A stretch of 16,284 nucleotides of DNA from an uncultured Bacilli bacterium (GTDB lineage Bacteria > Bacillota_I > Bacilli_A > RF39 > UBA660), in the NCBI GenBank assembly GCA_947625005.1, contig CANQNA010000016.1:1-16284 (forward strand), given 5' to 3'. The notes under the pieces were generated by a model, which was not told the origin of the DNA, made no database searches, and was given only the letters and a program-made list of their open reading frames with translations. Of this stretch, positions 1 to 6,214 are shown piece after piece. A program made the position numbers and the translations under genes. Numbering within the stretch: position 1 is the stretch's first letter; the number at the start of each line of letters is the position of its first letter.

Positions 1-120
1 AAAGGAGTAACTGATAATATTATTTTTGTTTTAAAATATGCAACAACTACAGAAAGTCAAAATGTTGATATGAATAAGAACTTAAGTTTTAGATTTAATA
101 TCTCTGATAAGTTAAAATAA
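1..120 (+). CDS. C-terminal fragment of an unrecognised protein (cut by window edge)
   Basis: An open frame runs from the first base to a TAA at 118-120 and gives 39 residues, beginning KGVTDNIIFVLKY and ending ISDKLK. The start lies outside the window. The alternation of hydrophobic and polar residues (NIIFVLKYAT, LSFRFNIS) would suit a beta-strand C-terminus, but no family can be named from so little. The stop codon lies inside the left arm of a terminator hairpin, which supports this being a true gene end. Confidence 0.6.
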   Translation, partial: KGVTDNIIFVLKYATTTESQNVDMNKNLSFRFNISDKLK

Positions 121-143
121 ATAAGTCTAAGACTTTTTATTTT
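114..143 (+). terminator. Rho-independent terminator of the partial first gene
   Basis: Stem AAAATAAA (114-121), bulged T122, AAGTC (123-127), loop TAA, then GACTT (131-135) and TTTATTTT (136-143). The arms pair over 13 bp with one bulge, and the right arm supplies the U-rich tail. It overlaps the stop codon at 118-120. Confidence 0.6.
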
Positions 144-234
144 GGAAAAATATTTATAATAAAAGGGTTTTAAATGGTATTTGATTAGATTACAACTGGA
201 AATTTAATTTTGATGTGTAAAATTAAACTTGTTG

Positions 235-243
235 TGATATAAT
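235..243 (+). promoter_or_regulatory. Extended -10 promoter of the 273-1007 gene
   Basis: A perfect TATAAT at 238-243 is preceded by TG at 235-236 (TGN extended -10). No good -35 box is seen at 16-18 bases spacing (GTGTAA at 215-220 is the nearest), as is common for extended -10 promoters. The ATG follows 29 bases downstream. The rest of 144-272 shows nothing else recognisable. Confidence 0.5.
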
Positions 244-272
244 AATCATCATAGTTTTTGAGGTGATTGTTT

Positions 273-1007
273 ATGACTATGAATGTATTTGCTAAAAAAG
301 GTGATATAGTTGAACCATATAGTGTAAGTATTGATGAAAAACTTATAAAAAATATCCAAAGTAAAATCGACACTTGGAATGGAAAAGGCGAAATTAAAGA
401 AGTAAGAGCTGCTAATTTACTAGGATATGGCTATTTAGGAAAAAAGATTGAAGTTATATCAAAAAAATATGCTGGAAAAGGAGAAATATTTGATTATTGC
501 TGTCCATCACTAGAAATTGTAGATATGTATAACTACAAATTTTATGAATATACCCAACACCCACTATCTAAACTTTGTGATACTATCTTAAAAGATTATC
601 AACCATTAGATTTGAGTGAACATATAGGAAAGTTAATAAACTGGACTACTGAAAATGATGAAGAAATTGCGTTTGTTAAACAATTATTATCTGCATTCAA
701 ATTTGAAAAGTTAAATATAAATGATATCGTGAAAAGTGATTTGACACCTGAAGAAAAAAGAACATTATTACAAAGAATTAGAGATGCAATAAAAAATTAC
801 ATTCCACCAAAACAAATTTTAATTGCTTCTGAAGATTATGAAGAAGAAGTTAAGAAAAGAATTCACGATATAGAATTATTTAATTCGGAATTTTATGGAA
901 GAGAATTAAAAGGGAAAGATTTTAAATATAATTTAGAACAAAAGAAAAATATTAAAAGAAAAATATTAGCAAATTTACCAAATGTAGATACGATTACTAA
1001 TTTATAA
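273..1007 (+). CDS. Unrecognised 244-aa soluble protein
   Basis: I do not recognise this protein. The frame can be read from a TTG at 267, but the ATG at 273 is preferred because AGGTGAT (261-267) is a good ribosome binding site five bases upstream, and the TTG would overlap it. The 244-residue product has no signal peptide or membrane segment. The N-terminal half (to about residue 110) is mixed, with Gly-rich stretches such as NLLGYGYLGKK and a Cys-Cys pair in DYCCPSL. The C-terminal half is highly charged and helical, with DLTPEEKRTLLQRIRDAI and a Lys-rich end (NLEQKKNIKRKIL). It stands alone between its own promoter and a strong terminator, so it is probably monocistronic. It could be an accessory or lineage-specific gene. 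Function is unknown. Confidence 0.75.
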   Translation: MTMNVFAKKGDIVEPYSVSIDEKLIKNIQSKIDTWNGKGEIKEVRAANLLGYGYLGKKIEVISKKYAGKGEIFDYCCPSLEIVDMYNYKFYEYTQHPLSKLCDTILKDYQPLDLSEHIGKLINWTTENDEEIAFVKQLLSAFKFEKLNINDIVKSDLTPEEKRTLLQRIRDAIKNYIPPKQILIASEDYEEEVKKRIHDIELFNSEFYGRELKGKDFKYNLEQKKNIKRKILANLPNVDTITNL

Positions 1008-1046
1008 AAAAAGTGATGAAAGTAAATAAAACTCTCATCACTTTTT
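1008..1046 (+). terminator. Strong Rho-independent terminator after the 244-aa gene
   Basis: A perfect 12-bp stem: AAAAAGTGATGA (1008-1019) pairs with TCATCACTTTTT (1035-1046), with a further AGT/ACT pairing inside the loop. It starts directly after the stop codon. The A and T runs at its ends could let it work in both directions. Confidence 0.85.
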
Positions 1047-1055
1047 GATAATTAT

Positions 1056-1373
1056 TTATTTTTTATTTTCATCAACATCATATATAGTTCTATGTTGTCT
1101 TTATTCTTCTAATACCAGAATAACTCCTGGTAATATTTCATAAACTTTTTGGTAGAACTATTAACTAATTATTATATATTACCAATTAATAAGTGTTTTG
1201 GCACATTCTTTCATGCTTTTTCTTTGTTGAGTTTCTAACTCAGATCTTTGATTATTTGATAATGGTACATTTCCATTAATATGGTTATAATATACAATGA
1301 TTTAGGTGATGCACATTATATGGCAACACTCAACATGCGATATTGAATGTTCCTTTTTTATTTTATGCAAGTA
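1056..1373 (-). pseudogene. Decayed reading frame with five in-frame stops (candidate)
   Basis: One minus-strand frame of 106 codons reads like protein but is broken by TAA, TAA, TAA, TAG and TAA before its final TAA at 1056-1058. The segments between stops include HSISHVECCHIMCIT, then YYNHINGNVPL and RSELETQQRKSMKECAKTL, then FYQKVYEILPGVILVLEE, then RQHRTIYDVDENKK. All lie in the same frame with no shift between them, and the charged, Cys- and Gln-containing composition differs from the Lys/Asn/Ile noise expected from AT-rich spacer. I cannot name the parent family. A chance run of open frame in AT-rich DNA remains possible. The rest of 1047-1462 holds only an 8-bp inverted repeat at 1396-1413 that might end tRNA-Thr transcription. 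Confidence 0.4.
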
Positions 1374-1462
1374 TCATGCATAAATACATAATAACATAAA
1401 AATACATTTTTATCAAGAACGTTATCTATCTTTGCTCGAATTCACCGAGTTTGGTATCAATC

Positions 1463-1536
1463 TGGTGCTCCCTACAAGAATCGGACTTGTAATTCAACCT
1501 TACCATGGTTGTGTTATACCATTTAACTAAAGGAGC
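1463..1536 (-). tRNA. tRNA-Thr (anticodon GGT)
   Basis: A full 74-base cloverleaf including encoded CCA (complement of TGG 1463-1465). Reading the minus strand: acceptor GCTCCTT pairs with AGGGAGC (one G-T), D arm GTTA/TAAC with loop AATGGTA, anticodon stem CAACC/GGTTG with loop ATGGTAA giving anticodon GGT, variable loop AATT, T stem ACAAG/CTTGT, discriminator A. It reads ACC and ACT threonine codons. The T loop is TCCGATT, so position 55 is C instead of the near-universal T. All stems pair, so the gene otherwise looks functional. Confidence 0.93.
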
Positions 1537-1540
1537 TTAT

Positions 1541-1584
1541 AAACATTCTATCATACTCACAAAAAAGAGTTCAATAGAATGTTT
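1541..1584. terminator. Hairpin between the cadA stop codon and tRNA-Thr
   Basis: AAACATTCTAT (1541-1551) pairs perfectly with ATAGAATGTTT (1574-1584); ACTC/GAGT inside extends the stem after a small internal loop. It lies three bases past the cadA stop. The long T run (1582-1588) is on the plus strand, so the hairpin is a better terminator in the plus direction; on the minus strand only three U follow the stem. It probably ends the cadA message only weakly. Confidence 0.5.
1545..1574 (-). promoter_or_regulatory. Promoter of tRNA-Thr
   Basis: On the minus strand TTGAAC (complement of 1569-1574) is followed by an 18-base spacer and TAGAAT (complement of 1545-1550), with TG one base before the -10 (extended -10). 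Transcription would begin just ahead of the tRNA 5' end at 1536. The elements lie within the inverted repeat at 1541-1584. Confidence 0.55.
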
Positions 1585-1586
1585 TT

Positions 1587-3614
1587 TTATTTTTTAGTTA
1601 TTCTCATGCTATTTAAAATAGTAATTAAGGTAACTCCAACATCAGCAAAGACTGCTTGCCACATTGTTGCAACACCTAAAATACTTAGTAATAAAACTAA
1701 TACTTTAAATGACAGAGCGAAAACCAAATTTTCTTTAATAATTTTATTTGTATATTTAGATATCTTGATGGCTTCATTAATTTTATTTAGCTCATCATTC
1801 ATAATAACTATATCTGATGCTTCAATTGCTGAAGATGATCCTACTCCTCCCATTGATATACCTATAGAAGCTAAAGCTAAAACAGGAGCATCATTTATTC
1901 CATCACCCACAAAAGCAATGGGATTTTCAAATTCATTTAAATATTTTTCTAATAAAGTATATTTATCAGTTGGCAATAATTCGTATTGAATATTATCAAG
2001 GTTAAGAGATGATCCAATCTTTAAAGCCTTATTTTTGCTGTCCCCTGTAAACATTTCACAAATAATTCCTTGACTTTGTAAGTCTTTTATTGTTTTACTT
2101 GCTTCTTTTTTTATTTCATCTGTAATAGATATTCTAGCACTTAAATTATCATTAATAACAACATAAATATTTTCATCTTGTTCTTTTATTTTACAAAACT
2201 TACTATTTCCAATTAAAATGTTATCTTTATTTAAAGTAAATGATATTCCTTTTCCTTTATGTTCAACAAAATTTGTAACATCCTCATTAGTTGTATTGAC
2301 TCTTAAATTATTTACTAGACTTTTGGCAATTGGATGGTTAGATAGTAGTTCTCCTTTTACTATAATTTCTTTTATTTGTTTTTTCGTATAATTTTTATTT
2401 AATAATTCAATTTCTATATGATTAAAGTCTCCTGTAGTTAGTGTGCCAGTTTTATCAAAAATAATTTTTTTAATATTTCTTAAATTATCTAAATAATTGC
2501 TTCCTTTTACTAATATTCCTTTTTTAGAAGATGTACCAATTCCAGCAAAATAGCTTAATGGAACAGATATAGCAATAGAACATGGGCAAGAGATTACTAA
2601 GAATACTAAGGCTTTATAAAAAAGACTAGAAAATGATAAGTTTGTAAAAATACAACCAAATACTATAACTAAAAGAGCTAAAACAAAAACTGTTGGAGTG
2701 TAAATTCTAGAGGCTTTAGTTACAAAAGTTTCCGTTGGTGCTTTTTTATCAGTTGCATTTTCTACTAATTCCAAAATTTTATTTACTGTTGAATCTTCAT
2801 AAATACTTGTAACTTTTATTTCTAATAATCCTTCATAATTTAAAGAACCAGATAAAACTTCGTCATTTTTCTTTACTTTTTTTAAAATACTTTCTCCTGT
2901 AAGTGCTGAGACATTTAAACTAGCTTCTCCTTTAGTTACTATTCCGTCTAAAGGTATTTTCTCTCCTGCTTTAACAATAATGATATCTCCTATTTCCACA
3001 GTTTCTGGTTTTACTTCTTCGACATCTTTATTAGTTTTTAAATTAGCATAAGTAGGTGCTAAATCCATTAGATTTGCTATAGATTTTCTAGAATTATTAA
3101 CAGCTTTGGCCTCTAAAATTTTTCCAATTTCATAAAGAACTGCAACCATTAATCCTTCACTTTGTTTATCTATTATATATGCTCCTATACAAGAAATGGT
3201 AATTAAAAAATTTTCATTAATTGTTTTACTTTTTATGATTAAATTAAGAGCTCGCATAAAAGTTTTAGAAAGTAATATTATATAAGCTAAAATCAAAATA
3301 ATATTACTTATTAATCCTTTTGTCATTAAACCAATTATTCCTAAAAAAATTCCTACAATAACTCTTATAATATCAAAAGTAATTGACTCTTGTTTTAATT
3401 CATCTTGATAAACGTAAACATCAGGTTCTACTTTTTTTATTATATTATTAAGATAATCTAAAACATTTCCTTCATAATTAGTTTCAATTGTTAACTTTAA
3501 ATTAGAAAAATTAACATTAGCATTTAAAATATTTTTATCATTTTTTAATGTTTGTTCTATCTTATTTGCACAATTCATGCAATCTAAGTGGTTAATATTA
3601 AACTTATATTTCAT
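1587..3614 (-). CDS. cadA: P1B-2 type Zn2+/Cd2+/Pb2+-exporting P-type ATPase (CadA/ZntA family)
   Basis: This membrane pump hydrolyses ATP to export soft divalent metals. The 675-residue order is canonical: an N-terminal HMA domain with the metal-binding pair C12-x-x-C15, two groups of membrane helices (about 80-165), the actuator loop TGES (239-242), further helices (about 307-356) carrying the CPC translocation motif (343-345), the phosphorylated Asp387 in DKTGTLT, the P1B-specific His-Pro (427-428), and GDGINDAP (570-577). The last two helices carry Lys637 and the DVG motif with Asp658, which mark the Zn/Cd/Pb subgroup rather than copper pumps. The ATG at 3612-3614 overlaps the end of the upstream regulator by 11 bases and has a weak binding site, so translation is probably coupled. 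Which metal is the physiological substrate cannot be told from sequence. Confidence 0.95.
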   Translation of the reverse strand: MKYKFNINHLDCMNCANKIEQTLKNDKNILNANVNFSNLKLTIETNYEGNVLDYLNNIIKKVEPDVYVYQDELKQESITFDIIRVIVGIFLGIIGLMTKGLISNIILILAYIILLSKTFMRALNLIIKSKTINENFLITISCIGAYIIDKQSEGLMVAVLYEIGKILEAKAVNNSRKSIANLMDLAPTYANLKTNKDVEEVKPETVEIGDIIIVKAGEKIPLDGIVTKGEASLNVSALTGESILKKVKKNDEVLSGSLNYEGLLEIKVTSIYEDSTVNKILELVENATDKKAPTETFVTKASRIYTPTVFVLALLVIVFGCIFTNLSFSSLFYKALVFLVISCPCSIAISVPLSYFAGIGTSSKKGILVKGSNYLDNLRNIKKIIFDKTGTLTTGDFNHIEIELLNKNYTKKQIKEIIVKGELLSNHPIAKSLVNNLRVNTTNEDVTNFVEHKGKGISFTLNKDNILIGNSKFCKIKEQDENIYVVINDNLSARISITDEIKKEASKTIKDLQSQGIICEMFTGDSKNKALKIGSSLNLDNIQYELLPTDKYTLLEKYLNEFENPIAFVGDGINDAPVLALASIGISMGGVGSSSAIEASDIVIMNDELNKINEAIKISKYTNKIIKENLVFALSFKVLVLLLSILGVATMWQAVFADVGVTLITILNSMRITKK

Positions 3615-3897
3615 TTATATGGGCACATCCTATCTTAAATATTTTTTCCACATGATCATCCGCAAGAGAGTAAATAATACAGGTGCCTTGCTTTTTATAA
3701 CTAACTAATTTAGCAGATTTTAATATTCTTAATTGATGAGATACTGCGGATTGACTAGTATTTGTTGCCTCAGCAATATCACAAACACATAAATCCTTAG
3801 TTATTAAGGCATTTATTATTTTTATACGAGTTGAATCTCCAAATATTTTAAATAATTCTGCTAAATCAATTATTTGGTCTTCATTTAATAATTCCAT
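3604..3897 (-). CDS. cadC: ArsR/SmtB-family metal-sensing repressor (CadC/SmtB-like)
   Basis: A 97-residue winged-helix repressor that should leave its operator when Zn, Cd or Pb binds. The family signature FGDSTRIKIINAL starts at about residue 19. The recognition helix is SQSAVSHQLRILK. Two metal sites are visible: the alpha-3 motif LCVCD with C37 and C39 (equivalent to Cys58/Cys60 of staphylococcal CadC), and a complete SmtB-type alpha-5 site D80-x-H82 then H93 and E96. The CadC N-terminal cysteine arm is missing, as the protein begins directly at helix 1. It is first in the operon, preceded by AAAGGAGAT at 3901-3909, and overlaps the ATPase by 11 bases. Its likely operator lies directly upstream, so it should be autoregulated. 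Confidence 0.93.
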   Translation of the reverse strand: MELLNEDQIIDLAELFKIFGDSTRIKIINALITKDLCVCDIAEATNTSQSAVSHQLRILKSAKLVSYKKQGTCIIYSLADDHVEKIFKIGCAHINEI

Positions 3898-3909
3898 AAT
3901 ATCTCCTTT

Positions 3910-3933
3910 ATGAATATATGTTCATATATTCAT
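3910..3933 (-). promoter_or_regulatory. SmtB/CadC-type operator
   Basis: A perfect 10-4-10 inverted repeat: ATGAATATAT (3910-3919), GTTC, ATATATTCAT (3924-3933). It contains TGAA-N6-TTCA (3911-3924), the core seen in ArsR/SmtB operators. It covers the expected transcription start and overlaps the -10 box by two bases, so bound repressor would block initiation. Confidence 0.75.
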
Positions 3934-3960
3934 TATATGTATAAAAATTTATTATGTCAA
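3932..3960 (-). promoter_or_regulatory. Consensus sigma-A promoter of cadC-cadA
   Basis: On the minus strand TTGACA (complement of 3955-3960), a 17-base spacer and TATAAT (complement of 3932-3937): a perfect match to consensus in both boxes and spacing. Such a strong promoter suits a gene pair that is held off by a repressor until metal arrives. Confidence 0.85.
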
Positions 3961-3962
3961 AT

Positions 3963-3992
3963 AAAAAAATAAATAACTGTAATAAATTATTT
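3963..3992 (-). terminator. Possible weak terminator of the 447-aa gene
   Basis: On the minus strand AAATAA (complement of 3987-3992) and TTATTT (complement of 3971-3976) enclose a 10-base loop and are followed by A and seven T (complement of 3963-3969). The stem is all A-T, so this is only a candidate. Confidence 0.3.
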
Positions 3993-5330
3993 ATCTTTTC
4001 TTATATCATCTTGGTATTTTAAACCTAATTGATAACCTAAATTATATAAATAAGTTAAAAATTCTGTTTTACCTTTTACATTATCTGAAATTGTTAAACA
4101 TAATTCACTATCTGTATCGGGATAACTTTTTAAATCAATTCCTTCCATATTAAATATAATATTCATATATGTAGCAATATTCTTAGTAGTTAATCTAGTT
4201 TGGTATTTATTCGCTTCTTCTTCATTTAATTGTTTATCATTTATTATTTTTTTATATCTAAATGGTAAGTAATCTTTTACTTGTACTTCATTTATTCCTA
4301 AGCCTTTTAAAATACCTAGAGCAATTATTAAAGAAATAAAATGAGTAGGATTATAAAATCTAAAATGACTATCTTTAGGTATCATCTTTTTGAAATTTTG
4401 TTCTAAAGTTTGATAATTTTCATGATTTAAAATAACCTGGGAAGTTTGAGTAGCCATTATAATAGCAACTTTTTTATCTTTTGAATCATTTATACCTAAA
4501 CGAATATTTGGTAATTCAATTCTTTGATTTTTTAACATGAAAGACAAATAATAAGGAGTTTCATACCACAATTCTGCTCTTTTTGTCATAACATATAATT
4601 CATCTTCAAATAGTTCTCCCATTAAAACTGGATGATTTATTTGTTTTAATGATTCATCATTAATAAAATTAGTATACATCTCAAAAAATTGTTCTAAACT
4701 TTGAGCATCTTGATGAGAAACATTTAGTAAAGTAGCTTCTAAAATCATTTTCATATTTTCATTAAAAGGATTATTTTCAAAAGCTTCTCTAGTAAAAAGA
4801 TTATAAAAAGAATTACTATTTATTATGCTATTTAAATATTTCTTTAAAATTATTTCCATTTTATCTATATTATGAATTATTAAAGTTGGTATATTATCTT
4901 CCTCTAATCTACTTATTCTAAGTATTTCTAAATATTTTTCATAATGTTTTATTGCTATATTAGTTTCTTCAGAAATATTTGAATTATCATTAACTTTTTG
5001 TAAATCAAAAGTATTAGAACATATTGAATTAATTGATTCAATTAATAATTTAGTATACGGATGACTATCTAATAAAGCATTGTAGTCCTTATTATATTTT
5101 TCTATAATATCTAATAAACTTCCAGAATAATGTTCGCTGTTAACAATAATATTTTCCAAAGCAATTTCAATTTCTTTCATATAGTCTAAATAATTTATTT
5201 TATATCCTATGATATTAATAAGATATTGACGAAGTTTTGTTTCTAAAGTCTGATCATTAATGTCATCTATTTCTTTTCCTTTTAAGTCTTTATAAAGTCT
5301 TTTAAATAAATTGGCAAGAACATTAATCAT
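3987..5330 (-). CDS. Unrecognised 447-aa soluble protein
   Basis: I do not recognise this protein. The frame opens with a GTG at 5337-5339, but that lies on the AAGGAAG binding site (5339-5345). The ATG at 5328-5330, eight bases downstream of the site, is the better start and gives 447 residues. There is no signal peptide or clear membrane helix. The first 230 residues are Asn/Ile/Glu-rich and mainly helical. The second half looks more structured and conserved in style, with RAELWYETPYYLSFML, KVAIIMATQTSQVIL, HFRFYNPTHFISLIIALGIL and NLGYQLGLKYQDD. It is preceded by a perfect -10 box. It stands between the metal operon and a lipoprotein on the same strand, but nothing ties it to either. It may be specific to this lineage. 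Confidence 0.8.
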   Translation of the reverse strand: MINVLANLFKRLYKDLKGKEIDDINDQTLETKLRQYLINIIGYKINYLDYMKEIEIALENIIVNSEHYSGSLLDIIEKYNKDYNALLDSHPYTKLLIESINSICSNTFDLQKVNDNSNISEETNIAIKHYEKYLEILRISRLEEDNIPTLIIHNIDKMEIILKKYLNSIINSNSFYNLFTREAFENNPFNENMKMILEATLLNVSHQDAQSLEQFFEMYTNFINDESLKQINHPVLMGELFEDELYVMTKRAELWYETPYYLSFMLKNQRIELPNIRLGINDSKDKKVAIIMATQTSQVILNHENYQTLEQNFKKMIPKDSHFRFYNPTHFISLIIALGILKGLGINEVQVKDYLPFRYKKIINDKQLNEEEANKYQTRLTTKNIATYMNIIFNMEGIDLKSYPDTDSELCLTISDNVKGKTEFLTYLYNLGYQLGLKYQDDIRKDK

Positions 5331-5351
5331 ATTTAACACTTCCTTGATACT

Positions 5352-5357
5352 ATTATA
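5352..5357 (-). promoter_or_regulatory. -10 box ahead of the 447-aa gene
   Basis: A perfect TATAAT on the minus strand, 21 bases before the ATG at 5330, leaving room for the AAGGAAG binding site. The -35 position (TAGAAA, complement of 5375-5380) is poor. Confidence 0.4.
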
Positions 5358-5467
5358 CTTTATTATTAATATTTTTTCTATTTATATTTAGATATTTGCT
5401 AAAATGATGTAATGCTATTTATGAAAATATAATTTTGCTTGTTCATCCAATTCAATTTTTAATTTTT

Positions 5468-5947
5468 CTATTGTATTACGCAAATAGCACCATCATTTTC
5501 TGCTACTTCTTTACTATCTTCTAAAGTGCTAGTGTCATCTTTTATTCCTTCCAATCCTTGCTCTTTAAGTGCTTCTTCAGTAGCATTTATAACGTCAATA
5601 TCCAAAATTGTATTGTATTCATAATTTTCATCATTTACATCAACTTTTAAACTAACACCATCTTTGTTAAATTCTTCGTTATTTTCATTCATTTCTTTTT
5701 TATACGCTTCCCAATTTTCTTTTACAGCAGAATCAGTAATTGTTGTATTAACTTCCATTGTCATATGTTGTAACTTATCATTTTTATAAGTCATAGAAAT
5801 TACTTCTTCAGTAACTATATCTTCATCATTTTCAGTAGTTGTACATACCAAAGTTTGTTCTTTTACTTCTTTTTCTTCAGTTATTCCACATCCGGTAATT
5901 AAAACAACAACTAACAAGCTTAAAAATATCATACTAATTTTTTTCAT
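5468..5947 (-). CDS. Small membrane-anchored lipoprotein, DUF1307/YehR-like
   Basis: A 159-residue secreted lipoprotein. The N-terminus has Lys-Lys, a hydrophobic stretch (FLSLLVVVLI) and the lipobox LITGC, so Cys20 would be lipidated after signal peptidase II cleavage and the protein would sit on the outer face of the membrane. The mature part is acidic, with VCTTTENDED near the start followed by alternating strands (VISMTYKNDKLQHMTMEV) and a helical YKKEMNENNEEF segment. This fits the DUF1307 (YehR-like) lipoprotein pattern of unknown function; that assignment is from memory of the family and is tentative. Cys35 and Cys156 could form a disulfide. The start is firm: AAGGAGG at 5956-5962 lies eight bases upstream. 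It is divergent from the coiled-coil surface protein. Confidence 0.85.
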   Translation of the reverse strand: MKKISMIFLSLLVVVLITGCGITEEKEVKEQTLVCTTTENDEDIVTEEVISMTYKNDKLQHMTMEVNTTITDSAVKENWEAYKKEMNENNEEFNKDGVSLKVDVNDENYEYNTILDIDVINATEEALKEQGLEGIKDDTSTLEDSKEVAENDGAICVIQ

Positions 5948-5985
5948 AATTTTTACCTCCTTAAAAATTAATACTTATTTCATAT

Positions 5986-5991
5986 ATTATA
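5986..5991 (-). promoter_or_regulatory. -10 box of the lipoprotein gene
   Basis: A perfect TATAAT on the minus strand, 38 bases before the ATG. No convincing -35 is visible 16-18 bases further up (AATTTA at 17). Confidence 0.4.
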
Positions 5992-6159
5992 ACATATAAT
6001 TAATTCAATAAATTATCTTTAAAAAAATTGCATATTAAAATGAATTAAATTATAAAGGTACTATTGTAATTCCAATTGATAATAAATAGTCCTTATATTT
6101 TTGGGTTTGGAACTCTGTATATTAAAAGTGTATAACTTTTTATTTTTCCCATACTTTCC

Positions 6160-6189
6160 TTGACTTTTTAGGAGTTTAAATGTTATATT
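6160..6189 (+). promoter_or_regulatory. Promoter of the coiled-coil surface protein
   Basis: TTGACT (6160-6165), an 18-base spacer and TATATT (6184-6189) preceded by TGT (extended -10). The binding site AGGAAG (6201-6206) and ATG at 6215 follow. The rest of the divergent spacer (5992-6159) shows a small AAAAGT/ACTTTT inverted repeat at 6124-6140 and a distant TTCCAA/TTGGAA pair (6070-6075, 6107-6112), with no assignable function. Confidence 0.6.
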
Positions 6190-6214
6190 ATCGACAAGAA
6201 AGGAAGATTGATTT

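Noticed and set aside
185..373. Minus-strand 62-aa open frame at the start of the 244-aa gene
   Set aside because: It overlaps the promoter and start of a better-supported plus-strand gene and has no binding site.
1056..1373. Stop-codon readthrough of a functional gene
   Set aside because: Five TAA/TAG stops in 106 codons, while neighbouring genes end normally at TAA, make decay far more likely.
1313..1387. A 24-codon plus-strand ORF starting at an ATG after AGGTG
   Set aside because: Too short, with no protein-like pattern, and overlapping the more protein-like minus-strand relic.
1579..1989. Plus-strand 136-aa open frame
   Set aside because: It is antisense to the C-terminal part of the metal ATPase, whose GDGINDAP motif is in this stretch.
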